A stretch of DNA of 64,000 bases from Eupeodes corollae (Eukaryota > Arthropoda > Insecta > Diptera > Syrphidae), in assembly GCF_945859685.1 (NCBI RefSeq), contig NC_079148.1, forward strand, positions 9,052,001 to 9,116,000, read 5' to 3'. A program made the translations under genes and the position numbers. Of this stretch, positions 56,170 to 64,000 are shown one piece after another; within the stretch, counting starts at the first letter, position 1, and each line of letters starts with the position of its first letter. The notes beneath the pieces were generated by a model, which ran no database searches, had not been told where the DNA came from, and saw only the letters and a list, made by a program, of their open reading frames with translations.

Positions 56170-58470
56170 AAATAAGTAAATAATGGTGATCGTAATATTT
56201 TCACTGAAAAGAAGAATCAAAATCAAATTAAATAAATGTTGTTTTGCCATGAAAGGTTTAAATAAGCGTTATGAGTAAGCACATTGCAGTCTTGACGTGT
56301 GTACTTAATTAATAGGTCGTGCGACAGGATAAAAAACATATCACTGTAAAACTATTAAATAAAATATAAATTTTATTCCTAAACTCGTTTATTTATCATG
56401 ACAAATATTGGCGACAATTTCATTGACCTCTTTCTTTCAACAGTCAGATAAACAAAAATAGACCCAATAATAAAACAAATATAGGTAAATAAAAACAAGA
56501 GAGGATAATGTAGTTTGTTTCTACTTTACTTCTTTTATTTTAAGTACAGTCTACACTGCTTCTATTTATGACGCACGTTTCGTCTGCTCTATCAGTTTAG
56601 AGAAAAATTTAAACGATTAAGATTTTATTTGTTTAACAAAATAAGCTAATTATAGTTTTGCCAAATTGTTTCGATGTCATGTCGGTTCAGCGCGGCATTA
56701 TCAAGATATCTATCTATTTATGATAATATATAAAATATTTAGGTTTATAGAGTTTTATTGTTTTGTTTTGCGTATTTTTTCTCTTTTCTATCACGTGACA
56801 ATAAGGTTACTCCGATCAGGTGTAGAGTATTATGTTAAAAATTTGATTAAAAAAAAGATCAAAAATTGATTTTTAATATACTCGCACGACTTCTATTTGA
56901 TCAGAGAATTTGTTTGCATTAAAGGGAGGCGTGTCAAATTAGTTAACAAGATCATTTAATTCCCTTAAGCAAACAATAATAAAAAACACCACAAGATATG
57001 ATTTTAAAATCTGGTTCAAACTGACGATGTGCGTCGGATGACGGATGAATTGATGTCATCAGATTAATTTGTAAACTTTTTATATGGAAGCGAAAGAAAT
57101 GACAGTTGATAGAGACCTTGAGCATAAATGAGTTCATATAAAATTATAGATAAGGTTTAAGGTTATTGGAATTTGGAGCGCAAGACAGATTTATCATTTT
57201 CCAATATTGCTAGCATTTAGTCACGTTTCGAGCTGTCAAATTTATTTTTTTTATGTAAAAGTATTTTCAAATAGTAGACAAATTACTTATATTAATTTAA
57301 TAAAAATACTTTTGAATGATCAGTTTCCAAATTCATAAAAATTATAACTTGACAGAAAGAAGTCAAATAACTGTTTAATTTTCAGTTCAGTTTCAGTTTC
57401 TAAACTCATACAAATTAATAGTTTGTAACTTGATAGAAATAAGTCAAATACTCGTAACTGTTTAATTTTCTGTTTAAATTTAGAGCCCCTGAACTGCCAT
57501 TGGGCTTGTTTACATTGAACTCTTTTGATTCAACTCATTATGACGTCTTATAATTGCAATGACAACGAAAAGTGAGGCATTATAAATTAATTATGAAATG
57601 TCAAAATGAGTCGCCTAAAATTGGTGCAATGCAAAAATTGTTTAATGCTTGAAAGATGTCGCCAAAATTATTAGCTGTCAAAGTTCGATTAGGTTATAAC
57701 ATCATATTATATCGGTGAAATTACGTGATTTGCGTCAATATGTGATTAGCTTTTTTTTAGCACAATTTGTTGTTTTAAAAAAAAAAATTTAAATATTTTA
57801 TCACTTAGATATATATTTCATTTATTAATTTACCACATAGTAAAATGATAATAAGCTAAGGACAACGGCGACGACCAACACAGTAGACGGAATGGACTTT
57901 TGACTTTAACAAAATATTTTATTTTTATATTTAAATAAAAGCAGATAACAGTAATAAGTTTACAGTCCTAAAAACAAGATAGTTAAATTTATTTGTGTCA
58001 GCAAAAATTCTTTTAAATAACAATCTTTATGTTACATCTGATCAATGTTACAGTTAAAGATCAAAGATGGAGCATTATTAATAAACTATAATTATTTATA
58101 ATGTTATCGATTATTGGCATCAACATTATATTTTGTACTTCCATTTGTACATATTTAAATAGTTTGATTTTATCGATACTGGACTTTTGAATTGAACTAG
58201 TTTAAATAAAATAAACGTTTTCACATTTTGACTATAATAATTAATTTATTGACAATTAAAAAAAAAATTAATTGTTAAAACAACGTCAATTTTATCGTTT
58301 AACTATTTTTGACGCGGATACTGGTACTTTCGTTGAATTTTCAAATGGAATCATCCAGTTCGAACTTAATCCGTTTAAACAACGTCAGTCAATTTTCATT
58401 TGACGTTTACTTCTTTTTCGTCAACAGATTTTTTATTAATCCGGAGTTTATCCGCATATGCTGTTATTGA
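56170..58470. other. Stretch with no recognised gene
   Basis: Mixed AT-rich sequence with frequent TGTCAAA/TTTGACA words. Around 57300-57470 a short duplication is seen (CTTGACAGAAAGAAGTCAAATAACTGTTTAATTTTC resembles TTGATAGAAATAAGTCAAATAC...ACTGTTTAATTTTC). No coding segment is supported. Confidence 0.5.
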
Positions 58471-58478
58471 CTACATAA

Positions 58479-58839
58479 AGTAGTATTCACATCAGCGCGA
58501 CCAACGAATGAATTACGAAATGTGAGTTAATATTTCCACACAAATTCTTAACAAAACGATAGCAATATAGTTTCTATTGGATTTATGATGCATACTTTTA
58601 CTTTTCAATATGATATATTACTAAATTTAAGAAAACAAATTTATTCGCCGATAAAAAAATTGTAGTTGATACGAACTGTCAAACTTTATTCGCGTTCAAC
58701 ATTATCCACACTCGCAACGAATAAAATAATCGCGTGTACTTAACCTAAAAAAATCATTCTTGTTCATTTATTCGCGACGAATAAAAAACTGTCATGTAAA
58801 AGAAATGGTCAAAATGATAGTGCTCATGTGAATAGTGCT
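58479..58839. mobile_element. MITE family D, copy 2 (Harbinger-like)
   Basis: The left end AGTAGTATTCACATCAGCGCG and the inverse of the right end AGCACTATTCACATGAGCAC agree over most positions. TAA flanks both sides (58476-58478 and 58840-58842). It shares its interior with MITE D copy 1 in the inverse orientation, including the stretch around GTTTCTATTGGATTTATGAT. It is uninterrupted and so defines the family length, 361 bases. Confidence 0.8.
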
Positions 58840-59544
58840 TAACTCAAGAAAACTGCATTATCGATACACAAATTTCATTCTGCATTATCGATTAGTTGAA
58901 TATTTTTGCTTGAAACTTTTTTTTGACGTTTTTGACATCAACAAAACGAGCTGAGTTCCAAAATGAAATATTTGCTTTATAATATTAAATTGATTATAAT
59001 TGCTAAAAAAAACTTAACTATTTATTCATGACACTTACGTATTATTATTAAAAATATTTACTTTGAAATGTGGCGTTAAAATACGTATCCAGTTTTATTT
59101 TCAAATTTAAAAATATAAAAAACAAAACACAAATTTAGTCAACAAAGGTTATTTTTGTTTTTAGGCTGTGTACTCACCTTTAAATGTACTTTATTTGTCT
59201 TTGACTTTATTTTGTTGTTCTTATTTTGATCTGTATGACATCTGTCAATAAACGTCATAAATTAAATGAAATATTACTTTACTAGACCAAAAGTCGACAG
59301 TAAGTTGATCAGCGTTTATGTACATAACCTACATAATATAAATAAAATGCGAGTAGGTATTTTTAGTGAAATAAAATTTATTAAGATTGTTTAAGCCCAA
59401 AGGCTACCATTTCTAAATTGTAACCTAAAATTTGAATTCGTAAGAAATCTTTTATTTATTTTATTTATTATAATTGTAGAAGTAAAATGTTTTAACAATT
59501 TTAGGGGCGTGGTTTTGCCATTTCTAAGATTCATGGACATCTGT

Positions 59545-59640
59545 CAAAGTCTAGAAACGATTCATGATAAACAACTGTCAAACCATAGACAACAACCGCC
59601 GAAGCTTCTCATAGAACCAAAAAACACCCTATATTTATTG
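59545..59640 (-). mobile_element. Terminal fragment of a mariner-like element
   Basis: Read on the minus strand, TAGGGTGTTTTTTGGTTCTA and the following GAGAAGCTTCGGCGGTTGTT...GGTTTGACAGTTG resemble the element starting at 63900 and the end of 34356-34885. The opposite end of this copy was not found. Confidence 0.5.
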
Positions 59641-60300
59641 CACATCACCCCTTAATAAACTTTTATGATTTACATAATTAAATAAAAAGTGTTGCTCTAA
59701 AAAAATAAATAATAAATCAATTTATTTAACGAAACAAAAAATGACAATCAATTTTTTCGCAAATAATATTATTACAATTTTTTGCCGTTTTTTTGATTTT
59801 TGTTTGACATTTTTTATGATAACGTCATGATCCCATAATGCATCCATCATCATGAAAATGGAACCCAATTGTCATTCAATTCAGAATCATTTTATATTAA
59901 TTGTGTCTACATTGCGTAAATTATCTGTTCAAGTGGCGTTCAATGCTGCTCGAAACGTCAACCACTGACCGAATCTGATCAAATCGACCAAAAAGGGGGG
60001 TTGGAAGGAGGGGTGATTGGTGAAGTCTGGTTGTTTTTCTTTTTTTTTTAATATACTAAGGGGGTATAGCAAAAGACAAGATTGATGGAGTGTGTAAGTT
60101 GCCCGTAGTACAGTTTCTTTTGTTAATAGCTGACTTTCTGGGTACAATGTATTGAATTAAATATAAAATACATTTGTGGTCAAAAAAAAGGACTCAAGTG
60201 TGAATTGAAATATTTTCATGATTTAAATGTTTGTGGGATGAATGTTTTGTGGGAAGTCGTTTAAATGACGTTGTAGGATATCTTTATGGTATGGGGTAAA
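59641..60300. other. Stretch with no recognised gene
   Basis: Nothing coding is supported. AATACATTTGTGGTCAAAAAAAAGGA near 60170 vaguely recalls the Tc1-type terminus at 14735 but lacks a partner. Confidence 0.4.
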
Positions 60301-60302
60301 AA

Positions 60303-60445
60303 AAAATCAATTTATTTTTGATTCACATCTGTCAAAACATACATTTCCCCTGTTTTTGCATTCCATGGGTTAAAACAAATTGATTTATTTCTGATTTAAG
60401 ATCAAATCTGTAGAGCTAGAAATTTGACAGCTCTACCGCAATGGC
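60303..60445. repeat. Interspersed repeat E, copy 2
   Basis: Shares ATCAATTTATTTTTGATTC, ATCTGTCAAAA and CTGTTTTTG with 26590-26770 in the same orientation. It lies directly left of MITE B copy 2. Confidence 0.5.
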
Positions 60446-60460
60446 TATAACTTATACTTA

Positions 60461-60835
60461 AGCATCTTTTACATGAGCTAAGAACTGCGAACTGTGGATG
60501 TTCGCACATAACTTTCTTTCACATGAGCTTTATTTCTATTTGAAGACAGCGACGAATTGTCAATTTACAATTACCCTTTTCAACAAACAAAACAAAATTG
60601 TTATAATTTTGGGGTTAAGTTGCGCGCGAGCAATTTATTGTGGATGGAACCACACTGCAATTCGTTACTACTAAATTGTTTTTACAAAATTGTCTTGTTT
60701 TAGAGAACAAAATGCAAATTTTATTATCTTTACATAAGTGTCAACTAGTTTCTTATAATTTAAATGTGTTTTTGTTTGAAATTAACTTTTTGAAATGTTT
60801 AAAATCAATAAATATGATTTAAAATTACGAAAATA
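60461..60835. mobile_element. MITE family B, copy 2 (cut off by a mariner-like insertion)
   Basis: It opens after a TTA (60458-60460) with AGCATCTTTTACATGAGCTA, and continues with GAAGACAGCGACGAATTGTCAATTTA and GGTTAAGTTG, matching the inverse of 21399-20953. The match fades near 60835 where the mariner-like element begins, and no continuation was found beyond 62143. Confidence 0.6.
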
Positions 60836-62141
60836 AACGGTGATTTTTTAAGAGCTTGAGAACTTTTTTTTTTAAAAAAACGCATAAAATTTGCAAAATC
60901 TCATCGATTCTTTATTTGAAACGTTAGATTGGTCCATGACATTTACTTTTTAAAGATAATTTCATTTAAATGTTGACCGCGGCTGCGTCTTAGGTGGTCC
61001 ATTCGGAAAGTCCAATTTTGGGTAACTTTTTCGAGCATTTCGGCCGGAATAGCCCGAATTTCTTCGGAAATGTTGTCTTCTAAAGCTGGAATAGTTGCTG
61101 GCTTATTTGTGTAGACTTTAGACTTGACGTAGCCCCACAAAAAATAGTCTAAAGGCGTCAAATCGCATGATCTTGGTGGCCAACTTACCGGTCCATTCCT
61201 TGAGATGAATTGTTCTCCGAAGTTTTCCCTCAAAATGGCCATAGAATCACGAGCTGTGTGGCATGTAGCGCCATCTTGTTGAAACCACATGTCAACCAAG
61301 TTCAGTTCTTCCATTTTTGGCAACAAAAAGTTTGTTAGCATTGAACGATAGCGATCGCCATTCACCATAACGTTGCGTCCAACAGCATCTTTGAAAAAAT
61401 ACGGTCCAATGATTCCACCAGCGTACAAACCACACCAAACAGTGCATTTTTCGGGATGCATGGGCAGTTCTTGAACGGCTTCTGGTTGCTCTTCACTCCA
61501 AATGCGGCAATTTTGCTTATTTACGTAGCCATTCAACCAGAAATGAGCCTCATCGCTGAACAAAATTTGTCGATAAAAAAGCGGATTTTCTGCCAACTTT
61601 TCTAGGGCCCATTCCCTGAAAATTCGACGTTGTGGCAGATCTTTTGGCTTCAGTTCTTGCACGAGCTGTATTTTATACGGTTTTACACCAAGATCTTTGC
61701 GTAAAATCTTCCATGTGGTCGAATAACACAAACCCAATTGCTGCGAACGGCGACGAATCGACATTTCACGGTCTTCAGCAACACTCTCAGAAACAGACGC
61801 AATATTCTCTTCTGTACGCACTGTACGCATTCGTGTGGTTGGTTTAATGTCCAATAAAGTAAACTGAGTGCGAAACTTGGTCACAATCGCATTAATTGTT
61901 TGCTCACTTGGTCGATTATGTAGACCATCAATCGGACGTAAAGCGCGAAACACATTTCGAACCGAACACTGATTTTGGTAATAAAATTCAATGATTTGCA
62001 AGCGTTGCTCGTTAGTAAGTCTATTCATGATGAAATGTCAAAGCATACTGAGCATCTTTCTCTTTGACACCATGTCTGAAATCCCGCGTGATCTGTCAAA
62101 TACTAATGCATGAAAATCCTAACCTCAAAAAAATCACCCTT
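60836..62141 (-). mobile_element. Mariner-like DNA transposon, apparently complete
   Basis: Inverted ends AACGGTGATTTTTTAAGAG (60836) and AAGGGTGATTTTTTTGAGG (inverse of the right end, to 62141) are flanked by TA on both sides (60834-60835 and 62142-62143). The 1306-base body contains a single full-length transposase gene on the minus strand. Size, TIRs and TA duplication fit the Tc1/mariner superfamily. Confidence 0.85.
60943..62028 (-). CDS. Mariner-like transposase, full-length open frame
   Basis: 361 codons from ATG at 62028 to the stop near 60943, no interruption. The N-terminus has a first helix-turn-helix (residues about 5-32, LTNEQRLQIIEFYYQNQ) and a second near 88-115 (MSIRRRSQQLGLCYSTTWKI), together forming the DNA-binding part. 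The catalytic triad is D159 in ILFSDEAHF, D252 in WFQQDGATCH and D289 in RSCDLTPLDYFLWG, with 36 residues between the last two by my count; this differs from the 34 of classic mariner and is close to the 37 of the maT group. The enzyme cuts and rejoins the element at TA sites. Gene, catalytic residues and TIRs are all present, so it may be active or only recently silenced. Confidence 0.92.
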   Translation of the reverse strand: MNRLTNEQRLQIIEFYYQNQCSVRNVFRALRPIDGLHNRPSEQTINAIVTKFRTQFTLLDIKPTTRMRTVRTEENIASVSESVAEDREMSIRRRSQQLGLCYSTTWKILRKDLGVKPYKIQLVQELKPKDLPQRRIFREWALEKLAENPLFYRQILFSDEAHFWLNGYVNKQNCRIWSEEQPEAVQELPMHPEKCTVWCGLYAGGIIGPYFFKDAVGRNVMVNGDRYRSMLTNFLLPKMEELNLVDMWFQQDGATCHTARDSMAILRENFGEQFISRNGPVSWPPRSCDLTPLDYFLWGYVKSKVYTNKPATIPALEDNISEEIRAIPAEMLEKVTQNWTFRMDHLRRSRGQHLNEIIFKK

Positions 62142-62248
62142 TACAAGAAAACCAAGCTACCAGTAAAATGTTTGACGTTAAGACAAACGTGTCTTTAAGC
62201 AAAGACTAAGAACTCCGTGGTCTATTCTTTTAAAGTTAACTGCTGTTG

Positions 62249-62338
62249 TTGTCAAATGTCATTAATGACGTCAAATCGTTGTCAAATGTCATTAATGAAG
62301 TCAAATTATTGTCAAATGTCATTGATGACATCAAATTT
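62249..62338. repeat. Three tandem 30 bp units
   Basis: TTGTCAAATGTCATTAATGACGTCAAATCG is followed by two copies differing at a few positions, ending at 62338. Each unit contains an ATGTCATTAATGAC near-palindrome and GTCAAA words. Non-coding. Confidence 0.9.
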
Positions 62339-62339
62339 T

Positions 62340-63185
62340 TAAGAAACTTAAAAACCGCGATGTTTAAGAACGACAATAGTTAGCGATTAGCTGCTACTTT
62401 TAAAGGAATAGCTGATCTAAAACAGCTGGTATGTCAAAAAATAAACCAAAAGCATTCAAAGATTTTTGGTATATTTGGTTATCTGACAGAACACCTGATT
62501 TAACATGTGGTTGAACTTGAAGGAACCAGGAAATTGATGTCAATTATTTAGTTTTTTTTATGTTAAGAATCTGGTGAATTATAAAATTGGACCTCGAAAT
62601 CTTATAAGTCTGATTTTTGGGATGAGTTGAAATGTGTTTTTATTTTCTGGCATTTTCTCAATTAAAGTATCCAACTCGTTCAGTAAAAATCCACATATCC
62701 AGTATAGCTTATCCAACACGATATTGAACGCAGCCATTGTTAACAGGAGTTACGAATTTATTTTCATTTTATTAGATGTGATTTGTGTACGGTGCTTTTT
62801 TTACTGTCAAAATTACTTTGGAAATTTGACATATCTTAAAAAAATTATTGAATATGAAATCTATTTTTTGTGTCATTATTCAAAGACTTAAAACTATTTG
62901 ATTTAACAGGAGATATTTATATTCGAAGTACCAGATCAGTTTGTAAAGTTGATGACATTTAGCGGATCTATTTTTTTGACCGCAGCTGTATGTTTATTCA
63001 AAGTCCGCACGTTGTGCTCCCATGAAAAGTCCACAAATTGCAACCGAGCTATTATTTTATCTCAATTTAACAATGCAACGGGTGCATTTTACAATTTAAT
63101 TTCTCTGTGTTATCATACAAAATATATAAACAAGAGATGATTGCTTATATGCATCATTTAAAGAAATCAAAACAATCGTTCTGGG
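62340..63185. other. Stretch with no firm gene
   Basis: The 85-codon frame at 62634-62891 and the 63-codon frame at 62949-63140 have no supporting splice or start context. TTTGACCGCAGCTGTA near 62977 is an inverse of the Tc1-type terminus TACAGCTGTGGTCAAA at 14733; no left partner was found. Confidence 0.4.
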
Positions 63186-63189
63186 GCTA

Positions 63190-63324
63190 ATGCCCTTTTT
63201 TTTCTTGATGGGTGCTCTGGACGAACTACATCGCTACAAGTCACCAGAAAGAAGTCGCTCTGTCCGTCGCATCGTAGGTATAAAAATATATTGCGTGGCT
63301 TGGCGTGGCGTGCATATGAAATGA
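63190..63324 (+). other. Short exon-like open segment, identity unknown
   Basis: ATG at 63190 opens 44 codons including GALDELHRYKSPERSRSVRRI, which has a balanced, arginine- and serine-rich composition unlike the neighbouring sequence. A donor-like GTAGGTATAAA or G|GTATAAA lies at about 63279-63282. No clear acceptor precedes it. It could be a small exon, a relic or chance. Confidence 0.2.
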
Positions 63325-63329
63325 ATAAG

Positions 63330-63895
63330 TTTATTTAGGTGCTGTGAAGATGGACTGGAGTGTTGTTTAGTTGGCCTTAATTGAAAGGGGAAATTTGCTA
63401 TTCAATGAGTTTAAATAAAATGGAAGTTTCGGCTTTGATTCTTCTAGGTCAAGAAAATAATTAATTTGACTGTTACTTTTTTCTTATAACAAACTTATAC
63501 TAAATAATACAAATCGATAGGAGAGGGGATGATTCTATTCTTTAATCGAAAATCAATAGTTCAATTTTGATTATAATTAAACTGCTATCCAAATTGCCTT
63601 AAATGTCAACGTTTACGCATTAAAATTTACTATGTGGTCATTTAGTGATAATTTTTATAAGAAGGGTTCACAAAAGGTCACAATTAGTTTAAGCCTTGAA
63701 GGCGAACACGGTGGAGTATTACAATACAAAAGACAATTTTATACTGATAACCAGAAATAAGTTTGTTTAAAACTGACAATTATTAAAAGACAGAGGAAGA
63801 AATTGAGGACAGAACCAGTTAAGAGCAAAACAGTTGATAAAGTTTATCTGTCAAAGAGGGCTTAAGTGTCTTTATAGAAGTTGCGAAAGAAGAAT
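63330..63895. other. Stretch with no recognised gene
   Basis: AT-rich sequence without recognisable features. Confidence 0.45.
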
Positions 63896-63899
63896 GTAT

Positions 63900-64000
63900 A
63901 GGGTGTTTTTTAAGTGGAAGGAACAAGTTTCGATAGTTGTTGTCAATGGTTTGACAGTTGACATATCTGTTTAATAAAGCTAAGTATACACTATTGGAAG
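63900..64000 (+). mobile_element. Left end of a mariner-like element running off the window
   Basis: TAGGGTGTTTTTTAAGTGGAAG followed by GTTGTTGTCAATGGTTTGACAGTTG matches the terminal and subterminal sequence of the end at 59545-59640 (inverse). The rest of the element would lie beyond position 64000. Confidence 0.5.

Noticed and set aside
62977..62995. TTTGACCGCAGCTGTA as the right end of another Tc1-type element
   Set aside because: No matching left end with a TA flank was found within several kilobases, so it is only noted.

Overview
The window looks like nuclear DNA of an insect, most likely a fly (Diptera). It is strongly AT-rich and gene-poor, with spliceosomal exon signatures, non-LTR retrotransposons of the CR1/Jockey and I/Loa kinds, a Ty3/gypsy element with a serine-tRNA-like primer site, mariner-like and Harbinger-like DNA transposons, and many short inverted-repeat elements. 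No bacterial operon, CRISPR array or rRNA gene was seen. No tRNA search could be run.

Layout. 1-6175: a Harbinger-like MITE, then a decayed non-LTR retrotransposon split by a 1.77 kb terminal-inverted-repeat element (4048-5812). 6180-12250: two broken copies of one RNase H-bearing non-LTR family, arranged head to head. 12.3-23.1 kb: two copies of a satellite-carrying repeat element plus a truncated third, a 4 kb composite bounded by Tc1/mariner-type ends (14735-18803), three MITEs, and a candidate transmembrane exon (20283-20403). 23.7-26.05 kb: a GC-richer, CpG-containing stretch that looks like the 5' end of a host gene, ending in a candidate first coding exon (25955-26054, splice donor at 26055). 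If that is right, much of what follows is intron. 26.8-28.8 kb: the fullest satellite-carrying element. 30.7-31.15 kb: an internally deleted Harbinger transposon that keeps part of a Myb/SANT-like gene and part of the transposase. 33.8-34.9 kb: a short retroposed element with 14 bp target duplications and a deleted mariner-like element. 37.6-42.4 kb: three independent tandem arrays. 43.9-46.5 kb: a third RNase H-bearing non-LTR relic. 47.7-54.9 kb: a MITE carrying a young Ty3/gypsy element with near-identical LTRs. 54.9-56.2 kb: a diverged tandem array. 58.5-62.1 kb: more MITEs and a mariner-like transposon whose 361-codon transposase is open from end to end. The remainder is sequence with no recognisable gene.

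The elements relate to each other more than to any host pathway. Several MITE families share TTA/TAA target duplications with the Harbinger group, to which the relic at 30.7 kb belongs. The mariner-like gene at 60.9 kb is a possible source for deleted relatives at 34.4 kb and perhaps 59.6 and 63.9 kb. The nesting gives a relative order of insertion: non-LTR before the 4048 element, and MITE before the LTR element. The two best clues to host genes are the exon candidates at 20.3 and 26.0 kb; neither could be assigned to a named gene.
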